Shown here piece after piece: positions 25,125 to 32,551 of a stretch of DNA of 43,808 bases. Both the position numbers and the translations under genes were made by a program. Position 1 is the stretch's first letter. Each line of letters begins with the position of its first letter. The notes under the pieces were generated by a model, which had not been told where the DNA came from, made no database searches, and was given only the letters and a program-made list of their open reading frames with translations. Source of the stretch: Acidobacteriota bacterium (GTDB lineage: Bacteria > Acidobacteriota > Thermoanaerobaculia > Thermoanaerobaculales > Sulfomarinibacteraceae); contig JAHECW010000009.1 in assembly GCA_024641545.1 (NCBI GenBank), positions 1 through 43,808 of the forward strand, in the 5' to 3' direction.

Positions 25125-26482
25125 TGACCGCCCGCATGCAACCGGAGGAGCTGTCGGGTCGGCTGTCGCAGGCCACCGAGGTCTGCCGCAGCTTCCTGGG
25201 GTCAGGAGACGCACGGCGCTGGGAGGTCTTCGCCAAGAGCTCGCTGACTCGGGAGACCGAAGTCGTCGATGGTCGGTTGCGGCGGACGGTGCAGGTTGAG
25301 GAGAGCGGGATCGGCGTTCGAGTCTGGGACGGAAGCCGCGCCGGTTTCGCCGCCGCTTCGGGTCTCGACGCCTCGTCGGCGAGATCCGCCGTCTCGGCGG
25401 CACGAGCCGGCGCCGCACCGGGCCCGGATCCCATGCCTCCCGAACGACTGCTCGGCACGACGGCGGTCGACCCCGGCCCGAAGATGCCGCCCAGAGGTTG
25501 GGCGCAACACGTGACGACGGAGCTCGGTCTGGCCCTCTCTTCTCTGTCGGGAGGGGTCCTCCGCCTCGGTCGCGCCATCGCCCAGGAGGGCCGCTACGGC
25601 TGGCGATTGTGCACCGCCGAGGACTGGTCGGTGGAACACCAGCGAACGGTCGCCTCGATGTTGGTCGAAGTGCTGGTGGGGGATCGTCCCGGAACCTGGC
25701 GGGAGTGGATCCATGTCGCGGACCCGGAATCGTTCGCTGCAGAAGCCACCGCCGCGAGAATCGGCAACCGCGCCCTGCTCACCCGGCACGGGATCGCGAC
25801 CGACCGCGGTCTGCATGATCTGCTCCTCCACCCGGAAGTCAGCGCACAGCTTCTCGCAGCGATCTCGCCCCTCTTCCTCGCGACGCCGGATGATCAGGAT
25901 CCGCTCCCCGGGCTCCTCGGCCCCAACGGACTTCTCTCCGCCTACGCACTGACCCTGGTCGATGATCGCTCGGATCCGGCGGCGCCGGTGGTCGGTCCGT
26001 GCGACGGCGAAGGTCTCCCGGCTCGCCGGACTCTCCTGCTCGAGGAAGGCGCCCCACGCCATCGTGTCGCGAGCTTCGCCGACGCCCGCCGATTCGACGA
26101 AACCCCGCGCGGCGGCGCGGTTCGTCTGTCCTACCGGGACCGGCCTTCGACGGGTCTGGCCAACCTCCGGGTGCTCACCGACAACGGCATGGCGGCCGGG
26201 CAGCTGCTCACGGCGAGCGACCGGGCCCTCTATCTCCTCCGCACCCTGGCGCCGGTGACCTGCGATCTCAGCGACGGAACCTACAGCCTCATCGCCTCGG
26301 GGGTTTGGATCGAGCACCAACGGGTGCGGGGGTGGCATCCGGTTGTCGAACTGTCGGGGGACCTGGGCGCGCTGCTGCGACGCATCGACGCGGTCGGCAC
26401 CGATCTGAGCTGGTTCCAGACACCGGGCGGCTTCGTCGGAGCGCCGTCGCTCCTCATCCGCCGCCAGCCGGTGGTCGGGTGA
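25124..26482 (+). CDS. pmbA: TldE/PmbA-like protein
   Basis: A 452-residue partner of the preceding TldD-like protease. It has the U62-family fold marks: ETEVVDGRLRRTVQVEESGIGVRVWDGSRAG-type N-terminal sequence (about 43-75), DGEGLPARRTLLLEEG near 300 and the C-terminal ASGVWIEHQRVRGWHPVVELSGDLGALL-type end (about 388-416). It lacks HExxxH, as TldE subunits do, so it is probably the non-catalytic half of the dimer. Its ATG shares a base with the tldD stop. No precursor-peptide gene is visible beside the pair. It is divergent enough that some residues cannot be aligned by eye. Confidence 0.8.
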   Translation: MTARMQPEELSGRLSQATEVCRSFLGSGDARRWEVFAKSSLTRETEVVDGRLRRTVQVEESGIGVRVWDGSRAGFAAASGLDASSARSAVSAARAGAAPGPDPMPPERLLGTTAVDPGPKMPPRGWAQHVTTELGLALSSLSGGVLRLGRAIAQEGRYGWRLCTAEDWSVEHQRTVASMLVEVLVGDRPGTWREWIHVADPESFAAEATAARIGNRALLTRHGIATDRGLHDLLLHPEVSAQLLAAISPLFLATPDDQDPLPGLLGPNGLLSAYALTLVDDRSDPAAPVVGPCDGEGLPARRTLLLEEGAPRHRVASFADARRFDETPRGGAVRLSYRDRPSTGLANLRVLTDNGMAAGQLLTASDRALYLLRTLAPVTCDLSDGTYSLIASGVWIEHQRVRGWHPVVELSGDLGALLRRIDAVGTDLSWFQTPGGFVGAPSLLIRRQPVVG

Positions 26483-26494
26483 AACCGTCCGGGA

Positions 26495-26524
26495 GTTGAC
26501 AGTCGACAGCTGACAGCCGACAGT
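26495..26524. repeat. Tandem heptamer GYYGACA repeat
   Basis: Four perfect tandem 7-mers, GTTGACA, GTCGACA, GCTGACA and GCCGACA, are followed by GT. The two variable pyrimidines run through all four combinations. It lies between pmbA and ychF, 12 nt after the pmbA stop. Confidence 0.75.
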
Positions 26525-26548
26525 GAGGTCCGGCGAACGGAGGCAACA

Positions 26549-27625
26549 ATGGAAGTCGGCATCATGGGTTTGGCGGCGAGCGGCAAGACCTCGCTCTTTG
26601 GCCTCCTCACCGGGCAGGTTCAGGAAACCGCGGGCGGGCGGCGCGATGTCAGTCAGGTCGGGATCGCCAAGGTGCCCGACCCGCGCCTCGATGCGCTGGC
26701 CGCGATCTTCGAGCCGAAGAAGTTCACCCCGGCGACGATCCGGTTCGCCGATGTCCCCGGCATCCCCGACGAGCACCGCGGCGACACCAGCTTCAACCTT
26801 CCCGAGCTCCGCACCGCCGACGCCCTCATGGTCGTCCTGCGCAGCTTCGCCTCCGACGCCGTCGCTCACCCAAAGGGATCGGTCGATCCCCTGCGCGACC
26901 TCGAACACATCGAGGATGAGTTCATCCTCCAGGACCAGATGGTGGTCGAGCGCCGGCTCGAGAGACTGCGCAAGGACATCCAGAAGCGGCGCGATCCGGA
27001 GCTCGAGCGCGAACGCGATCTCCTCGAACGCTGCCTCGAGATCCTCGAATCCGCGACACCGTTGCGCAACGAGACCTTCGACGCCAACCAGATGAAGAAG
27101 CTCCGGGGCTTCACATTCCTGTCGCTCAAACCCGTGCTGGTCGTGGTCAACGTCGGCGAGGACGAGGTCGCATCGGATCCGTTCAGGGATCCCGGCTGGG
27201 AAAAATGGACCTCCCGGCCCGGTCTCGCCTTCACCCGGGTCTGCGCCACCCTGGAGTCCGAACTTGCCGAGCTCGACGGCGATGACGCTCAGGTCTTCAT
27301 GGAGGATCTCGGACTCGAGGACCGGGCGCTGGACAGGATCATCGGTGAGTCCTACCGCCTGCTCGGCCTGATCTCGTTCTTCACCGTCGGCGAGGACGAG
27401 TGCCGCGCCTGGTCGATCCTCGACGGTACCGAGGCCCTCGAAGCCGCCGGCGAGATCCACTCCGACATCCAGCGCGGCTTTATCCGGGCCGAGGTGGTGC
27501 CGGGCAACGAGCTGCTCGAGGTCGGATCACTCGCGGGATGCCGACAGCGCGGAACCCTCCGCCTGGAAGGCAAGACCTACAAGATCGTCGACGGCGAGGT
27601 CGTCCACTTCCGATTCAACGTTTAG
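26549..27625 (+). CDS. ychF: Obg-family GTPase/ATPase YchF
   Basis: A 358-residue TRAFAC P-loop NTPase of the YchF/OLA1 family, which prefers ATP and binds ribosomes and the proteasome-like machinery in stress. It has P-loop GLAASGKTS (about 7-15), switch G3 FADVPGIPDE and a coiled-coil insertion (about 115-180). The G4 position reads NVGEDE in place of NKxD, as expected for ATP preference. The C-terminal TGS domain runs from RAWSILDGTEALEAAG through YKIVDGEVVHFRFNV. GGAGG lies 5 nt before the ATG. The exact ribosomal role is unsettled. Confidence 0.92.
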   Translation: MEVGIMGLAASGKTSLFGLLTGQVQETAGGRRDVSQVGIAKVPDPRLDALAAIFEPKKFTPATIRFADVPGIPDEHRGDTSFNLPELRTADALMVVLRSFASDAVAHPKGSVDPLRDLEHIEDEFILQDQMVVERRLERLRKDIQKRRDPELERERDLLERCLEILESATPLRNETFDANQMKKLRGFTFLSLKPVLVVVNVGEDEVASDPFRDPGWEKWTSRPGLAFTRVCATLESELAELDGDDAQVFMEDLGLEDRALDRIIGESYRLLGLISFFTVGEDECRAWSILDGTEALEAAGEIHSDIQRGFIRAEVVPGNELLEVGSLAGCRQRGTLRLEGKTYKIVDGEVVHFRFNV

Positions 27626-27657
27626 CCGGCCCGCTCTCCCCACCGGGTGCGTAACGA

Positions 27658-27673
27658 GGGCGCCGAGGCGCCC
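27658..27673. terminator. Hairpin between convergent ychF and TPR gene
   Basis: GGGCGC and GCGCCC form a 6-bp stem with a CGAG loop in the 58-bp gap between the two convergent stops. No T run follows on either strand, so intrinsic termination is doubtful. Confidence 0.35.
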
Positions 27674-27683
27674 GGCCCCGGGG

Positions 27684-28682
27684 TCAGATGAGGGCGCTGA
27701 CGATCTCGTAAAGCCCGGGCCACAACGGACGGAGACGGGCGTCGGGCGAGGTGTCGCCGATCCGCGGCGCGGTGGTCCCGCCGGGGGACCGAGCCGTCCC
27801 GCCGCTGACCGTCTCGGGAATACCGTACGGGGTGCTGTCGGCATCGACGGGGTCTGCGGATGATCCGCCGCCGCCCGCGCCATCGGCAGCCGCACCCGTG
27901 GCGGCTGCTCCCGTCTTCGGGGACCGGGTCGGGTTGCGTGTCGTCGCGGCCCTCGAACCGGCGCCGGACGCGGCAGCGCCCGGTTGGACCGGGGTTGGAG
28001 AGGGTTCCCGAACCGCCGCCTCGGGCACGGGCGTCGAGACCAGGGTCGGCGCCGGCGCGAACCCGCGCTGGACCTTCTTGACGGTCGCCGGTTCGAGGAA
28101 GGGCATGGGCATGGTGTTCTCGAACCGCTTGGCATCAAAATGTCGGACCTGAGCGCCGAGCTGGAGCCTGGATGACAGGATCTCGGGGTTGATGTTCGGA
28201 TCCGCGAGCTCCGGTGCGTGTTTGAAGGCCATCTCGTAGTGCTCCATGGCCGACTTGCCGTCGCCGTTCTGCTCCTCGAGCAACCCGAGATAGAAGTTCG
28301 CCCAGGCATGGCCGCTCTGGAGCTTGAGACACTTCTTGTAGGCCGATCGCGCTCCGTCACGGTCGCCGCCGTGGTGTTTGACCAGGCCGATCCTGAACCA
28401 CGCCTCCGAGAGTTCCGGGTTCAGCTCCAGAGCCTGTTTGAAGTAAGCCGCCGCATCGGTGGGCCACCCCCGGTAGAAGAGCATGGTGCCGAGATCGACC
28501 AGCTCCTCGGGACTGAGATCACCCACTTCTGCGCGCTGCCAATACTGCCGGATGGTCTCGTCCCCGGGGTCGTCGATGACCAGCCACTTGACGAAGATCG
28601 GGTCATTTGCGGCGACCTCGAACACCAGGAGAAGGACTGCAAGTCCGGTCGCCAGGATCTTGGCCGTGGTTGCGAGTTTCAT
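27684..28682 (-). CDS. Exported or anchored TPR protein
   Basis: A 332-residue protein with an N-terminal hydrophobic segment (MKLATTAKILATGLAVLLLVFEVAA). Three to four tetratricopeptide repeats span about 55-160, including LVDLGTMLFYRGWPTDAAAYFKQALELNP-type sequence, AWFRIGLVKHHGGDRDGARSAYKKCL and WANFYLGLLEEQNGDGKSAMEHYEMA. A long Pro/Ala/Gly/Thr-rich low-complexity tail follows. This suggests an envelope scaffold for protein contacts. The ATG overlaps the upstream coiled-coil gene's stop as ATGA. No specific function is recognised. Confidence 0.75.
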   Translation of the reverse strand: MKLATTAKILATGLAVLLLVFEVAANDPIFVKWLVIDDPGDETIRQYWQRAEVGDLSPEELVDLGTMLFYRGWPTDAAAYFKQALELNPELSEAWFRIGLVKHHGGDRDGARSAYKKCLKLQSGHAWANFYLGLLEEQNGDGKSAMEHYEMAFKHAPELADPNINPEILSSRLQLGAQVRHFDAKRFENTMPMPFLEPATVKKVQRGFAPAPTLVSTPVPEAAVREPSPTPVQPGAAASGAGSRAATTRNPTRSPKTGAAATGAAADGAGGGGSSADPVDADSTPYGIPETVSGGTARSPGGTTAPRIGDTSPDARLRPLWPGLYEIVSALI

Positions 28683-29242
28683 GTTCCGGACTCCCGTTTG
28701 CGCACCTTTCGTGCGGCGAGCTTCACCTTACCATCCTCCACCCGCACCTCGAACTGGACCTCACGGCCGAGCTCCTTCTGGAGCCCTTCCCGCCGGCGCT
28801 CGAGCTGCTGGTCAAAGTCGGAGCGATCGATCCGAACATCGAAACCGAGCTGACGCTTGGCCGAGACGTACCGGTCGTACAACGACCCCTGCTCGGAGGA
28901 GTCTACGGATGTCACCGTCGGACCGTTTGCGGTTTCGACATCAGGGTAGGTCCTGGGCTGGGAGGACGCGTCGCCCCGCTGGAAGCGACCCTCTTCGCGA
29001 TCCCGGAGCATTCGTTCCCAGTTCTGCGAGTAGGTCATGAAGCGATGTTGGAGCTGTTCGACACGGAACTGGTCGGCACGACGGTTGAAGGTCTGCTCCG
29101 CGAGGGTCCGGAGCCTCTGGGCAAGACGCCCCCGTTCCACCTCAGGAGGCACCCGGAGCCCGCCCGAAAAAAACCGCTCCCAGTTCCTCACCTGTTCACG
29201 CAGATCGCGCTCGAGCATCTGGATCTTCCGTTCGAGATCCAT
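28679..29242 (-). CDS. Coiled-coil protein with charged C-terminal domain
   Basis: A 187-residue cytosolic protein of unknown function. The N-terminal half is helical and probably coiled coil (MDLERKIQMLERDLREQVRNW), with Arg/Gln-rich helices to about 85, then a Ser/Thr-rich linker. The compact C-terminal domain (LYDRYVSAKRQLG, FDQQLERRREGLQKEL, EVQFEVRVEDGKVKLAA) reminds me of the C-terminal domain of myxobacterial MXAN_5187-type proteins; this is recall, not a search. ATG 29242 is preferred to GTG 29251 because GGAAGGTG then has workable spacing. It is coupled to the TPR gene by a 4-nt overlap. Confidence 0.65.
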   Translation of the reverse strand: MDLERKIQMLERDLREQVRNWERFFSGGLRVPPEVERGRLAQRLRTLAEQTFNRRADQFRVEQLQHRFMTYSQNWERMLRDREEGRFQRGDASSQPRTYPDVETANGPTVTSVDSSEQGSLYDRYVSAKRQLGFDVRIDRSDFDQQLERRREGLQKELGREVQFEVRVEDGKVKLAARKVRKRESGT

Positions 29243-29266
29243 CGTCACCACCTTCCCGACTCTCGG

Positions 29267-29295
29267 ATGACCTTCGCGTCGCCGCGGGATACAAT
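29267..29295 (+). promoter_or_regulatory. Promoter of selA
   Basis: ATGACC (29267-29272), a 17-nt spacer and TACAAT (29290-29295) match sigma-70 hexamers at 4/6 and 5/6. The predicted start is about 3 nt before the selA ATG. It overlaps the divergent start of the coiled-coil gene by only about 25-50 bp, so the two transcription starts are close. Confidence 0.55.
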
Positions 29296-29304
29296 GACCC
29301 CCTG

Positions 29305-30690
29305 ATGTCTCAGTATCGCACCATCCCGGCCATCCATCGTCTCCTCGAACTCCCTTCGCTCGGCGAAGCCGTCGATCGTTTCGGTCGCCCTCCGGTCATC
29401 AGAGCGTGTCGGTCGGCGGTCGATCGACTCCGCCGCCACATCGCCGAGGGCGCCATCGAGGTTCATGACATCGCCACCGCGACCGAGATCCTCGAGCCGG
29501 ACATTCTCTCCGATCTCCAACGAGCGACCCGACCGGCTTACCGTGAGGTCATCAACGCCACCGGGGTTCTGATTCACACCAATCTCGGACGCTCCCCGCT
29601 GCCGACCGACCGGCTCTCTCGCCTCGAATCATACCTCGCGCTCGAGTTCGACCTGGCGTCCGGCCGGCGCGGGCAGCGCCTCGCGCCGCTTCGCGCCCGC
29701 ATCGCGGCGGTCTGCGGCGCCGAGGCGGCGGTGATGGTCAACAACAACGCCGCCGCGCTGCTTCTCATCCTGAGCACCCACGCCGTCGGCCGCGAGGTCA
29801 TCGTCTCGCGCGGCCAACTCATCGAGATCGGAGGCTCGTTCCGGCTTCCCGATGTGATGGCGGCTTCGGGTTGCCGGCTGGTCGAGGTCGGGTGCACCAA
29901 CCGGACCCATCTCGCTGACTTCGAGGCCGCCATCGGCGACGACACCGCTGCCATCCTCGTCGCCCACCAGTCGAACTTCCGCATCGTCGGCTTCACCACC
30001 GAACCCGCGACCGCGGACCTTGCCGAGTTGGCTCACCGCCACGATCTTCCGTTCATCGTCGATCAGGGTTCCGGCTGCCTGCACGACCTCCGTCGTTGGG
30101 GTCTGCCGGCCGAGCCGACGGTGGGCGAACTGCTCGCCGACGGCGCCGATCTGGTCTGCTTCTCGGGCGACAAGCTCCTCGGAGGCCCCCAGGCCGGGAT
30201 CATCGTCGGCCGCGGTGAGTGGGTCGAACCCCTCGGCCGTCACCCGCTCTACCGGGCGTTGCGACCCGACAAGACCGCGCTTACCCTCATGGACCAGGTG
30301 CTCGCAGCCCATCACGCCGATCGCCTCGAGGAGATCCCGCTCTACGCCATGATGTCGGCTTCGATCGACACCCTCACCCGAAGAGCCCGTCGAATCGGCG
30401 GCCGGCTTCGCAAGCGGGGGGTACCCGCCCGCGGCTGCCCGATGCGAGCCGCCCTCGGCGGCGGCACCACCCCCGAGGAGACCATGCCGAGCTACGGCCT
30501 GGCCGTCACTGGCGGACAGGCGCTCCACGATCGGCTTCGCGAGGGCGACCCGCCGGTGATCGGCCGTCTCGTCGATGACGAGGTCCTGCTCGACCTGAGG
30601 AGCGTGCGGCCGTCTGAGGATCCGGTGCTGGAGCGGTCGCTGGCGGCGGCCTACAGCGGGCTCAAGATCCGCCAGGACGACGGCATATAG
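29305..30690 (+). CDS. selA: L-seryl-tRNA(Sec) selenium transferase
   Basis: A 461-residue PLP enzyme that converts seryl-tRNA(Sec) to selenocysteinyl-tRNA(Sec) using selenophosphate, normally as a homodecamer. Marks are the N-terminal RTIPAIHRLLELP tRNA-binding helix region, INATGVLIHTNLGRSPL (about 83-99), MVNNNAAALLLIL, the IVDQGSGCLHD cofactor site and the Schiff-base lysine K290 in FSGDKLLGGPQAG. Its presence implies selenoprotein synthesis, though selB, selC and selD are not in this window. No Shine-Dalgarno is seen; the message is nearly leaderless. Its last 40 bp overlap the prepilin peptidase gene on the other strand. Confidence 0.95.
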   Translation: MSQYRTIPAIHRLLELPSLGEAVDRFGRPPVIRACRSAVDRLRRHIAEGAIEVHDIATATEILEPDILSDLQRATRPAYREVINATGVLIHTNLGRSPLPTDRLSRLESYLALEFDLASGRRGQRLAPLRARIAAVCGAEAAVMVNNNAAALLLILSTHAVGREVIVSRGQLIEIGGSFRLPDVMAASGCRLVEVGCTNRTHLADFEAAIGDDTAAILVAHQSNFRIVGFTTEPATADLAELAHRHDLPFIVDQGSGCLHDLRRWGLPAEPTVGELLADGADLVCFSGDKLLGGPQAGIIVGRGEWVEPLGRHPLYRALRPDKTALTLMDQVLAAHHADRLEEIPLYAMMSASIDTLTRRARRIGGRLRKRGVPARGCPMRAALGGGTTPEETMPSYGLAVTGGQALHDRLREGDPPVIGRLVDDEVLLDLRSVRPSEDPVLERSLAAAYSGLKIRQDDGI

Positions 30691-31424
30691 AGCCACAGGA
30701 TCACGGCGACGGCGAGGAAGGTGCCGAAGGGCAGCGCCGTCTTGCCCGAACCGCGGCCGATGGCGATGAGAAAACCGCCCACCAGCGCGCCGAGGACCGC
30801 CGCGACCACGAGCACCAAGAGGCAGCCCTGGAGCCCCACCACCGCACCGATCGCCGCCAGGTATTTGACATCACCCCAGCCCATGCCTTCGATGCCGCGC
30901 AGCCAGCGATAGAGGAGGATGACGGAGGTCGGCAGCAGTGCGCCGACGAGGGCGCCGGCCACCGAATCGACGAAGGTCGTGAAGCCGCCGAACCAGGAAA
31001 AGACCAGACCGAAGAGGATCGCGGGAATCGTCATGACGTCGGGCAGGATCTGGTGCTCGAGATCGATCAGCGCGAGCGCCAGGGAGAGCCAGGCGAAGAC
31101 CATCACCTCGATGGTCACCGCCTGCCAGCCATAGAGGCCCACGGCAAAGGCGGCGAGGGCCGCGGCCGACGCCTCGACCAAGGGGTAGCGGACGGCGATG
31201 GCGCCACGGCAGGAGCGGCATCGTCCGCGAAGAATCAACCACGACAGCATGGGCACGTTGTCGTACCACGCGATGGGAGTCGCACACGAAGGACACGCCG
31301 ACCGTGGTTTGACGATGGACATCCGCCTCGGCACGCGGTAGATCACCACGTTGAGAAAGCTGCCCACCACCGCCCCGAGGACGAAGGCTTCCGCGATCAG
31401 CAGGTCTTGGATCCAACCATCCAT
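30651..31424 (-). CDS. pilD: Type 4 prepilin peptidase
   Basis: A 257-residue inner-membrane aspartic protease of the A24 (PilD/PulO/ComC) family that cleaves and N-methylates type IV pilins and type II secretion pseudopilins. The N-terminal span is followed by SFLNVVIYRVP. The zinc-binding cytoplasmic loop has CPSC (44-47) and CRSC (69-72). The catalytic aspartates are in ALIDLEHQILPD (about D121) and WGDVKYLA. GGAGGAG lies 8 nt before the ATG. Its start overlaps the upstream glycosyltransferase by 28 nt. No pilin gene is adjacent, and the C-terminal codons are antisense to selA. Confidence 0.93.
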   Translation of the reverse strand: MDGWIQDLLIAEAFVLGAVVGSFLNVVIYRVPRRMSIVKPRSACPSCATPIAWYDNVPMLSWLILRGRCRSCRGAIAVRYPLVEASAAALAAFAVGLYGWQAVTIEVMVFAWLSLALALIDLEHQILPDVMTIPAILFGLVFSWFGGFTTFVDSVAGALVGALLPTSVILLYRWLRGIEGMGWGDVKYLAAIGAVVGLQGCLLVLVVAAVLGALVGGFLIAIGRGSGKTALPFGTFLAVAVILWLYMPSSWRILSPL

Positions 31425-32551
31425 CGGTAGAGCTCCTCCAATTGTCGCACCATGCGGTCGCGATCGAAGTCGTCGAGACCGTCGGCGGCCGCGGCGGCCA
31501 TGGCTCGACGACGATCGTCGTCGTCGAGAAGCGCGAGCACCGCCGCCGCCAGCCCCGCCGGATCCCCCGGCGCCACCAGCTCGCCGTTGACCCCGGGGCG
31601 GATGACCTCGGGCGTCCCATCGACCGCGGTCGCCACCACCGGCACTCCGGCCGCCAACGACTCGACCACCGAGCACGGCAGTCCTTCGTGGCGCGATGAC
31701 AGCACCGACACCCAAGTCGCCGCAAGCAGCCCGGGGACATCATCCCACCAACCGCAGAAGACCACGCGGTCGGCGATTCCGAGCTCTTCCGATCGGGTCC
31801 GGGCCGCACCGCGAAGCGGACCGTCACCGACCATGACGAACCGAACCTCCGGCATCCTCTGAGCGATCCGGGCCGCCGCCTCGATGAAGTCGAGGGGGGC
31901 CTTCTGAGGTTTGAAGTTGCCGATCTGGGTCACGACGGGAACGCCGTCGGGGATGCCAAGCCGGCAGCGCGTTTGGCGGCCGTCGCCTCCCGCCCGAAAG
32001 CGTTCGAGATCGATGCCGGCGCGGATCACCGAGACCCGGTCGGTCTTCCAGAGTCCGAGCTCGACGCCGCGGTCGCGGTTGACCCTCGACACCGCGACGA
32101 AGTGATCGGTCCAGCGCGCCGCCATCTTCTCCACGCGAAAGAACGCGGCGCGTTTGACCGGCGACTGGAGCGGGGTGAATCCGAAGCCGTGGACCGTGTG
32201 GATCACGACCGGAACCCGCTCCAGATGGGCCGCGAACCGGCCCAGGACCCCCGCCTTGGACGAGTGGGTGTGGACCACCTGTGGTCGGAAACGACGGATG
32301 GCGCCGCGCAGACCCGCCAGCGCCCGGAGGTCCCTGGCCGGAGCGACCGGGCGCACGAGTTCTTCGATCTCGAACCGGGCGACGTCGCCGAAACCCCGCG
32401 CCTCGTCATCGAGCACATCGCCCGGCCCCCAGGCCAGGCCGGCTGCAAAAGACTCCCGATCGAGGTGCGAGGCGGTGTGCAGAACGACTCTCTGCGCCCC
32501 CCCGAGCTCGAGGCGGGTGATGACCGTCAGCACCCGCAGGCGCCGGCTCAA
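31397..32551 (-). CDS. GT4-family glycosyltransferase
   Basis: A 384-residue GT-B fold enzyme that adds a sugar from a nucleotide donor on the cytoplasmic face. The N-terminal acceptor domain has ITRLELGGAQRVVLH and HTHSSKAGVLGRFAA. The donor domain has IRAGIDLERF, QIGNFKPQKAPLDFIEAA and the E-x7-E signature HEGLPCSVVESLAAG. The start is taken as TTG 32551-32549: it overlaps the previous stop as TTGA and has AAGGAGG 4 nt upstream, and translation from there begins exactly at the expected first strand RRLRVLTVI. Sugar and linkage are unknown. It belongs to the polysaccharide gene run. Confidence 0.88.
   Translation of the reverse strand: MSRRLRVLTVITRLELGGAQRVVLHTASHLDRESFAAGLAWGPGDVLDDEARGFGDVARFEIEELVRPVAPARDLRALAGLRGAIRRFRPQVVHTHSSKAGVLGRFAAHLERVPVVIHTVHGFGFTPLQSPVKRAAFFRVEKMAARWTDHFVAVSRVNRDRGVELGLWKTDRVSVIRAGIDLERFRAGGDGRQTRCRLGIPDGVPVVTQIGNFKPQKAPLDFIEAAARIAQRMPEVRFVMVGDGPLRGAARTRSEELGIADRVVFCGWWDDVPGLLAATWVSVLSSRHEGLPCSVVESLAAGVPVVATAVDGTPEVIRPGVNGELVAPGDPAGLAAAVLALLDDDDRRRAMAAAAADGLDDFDRDRMVRQLEELYRWMVGSKTC

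Noticed and set aside
29294-29306. Tiny reading frame ATG ACC CCC TGA overlapping the selA start
   Set aside because: Its ATG overlaps the -10 hexamer, upstream of the predicted transcription start, so it would not be in the mRNA.
29305-30690. In-window selenoprotein with in-frame TGA
   Set aside because: selA suggests selenoproteins exist, but every gene annotated here reads through its family length without needing a TGA codon, so none is supported in this window.
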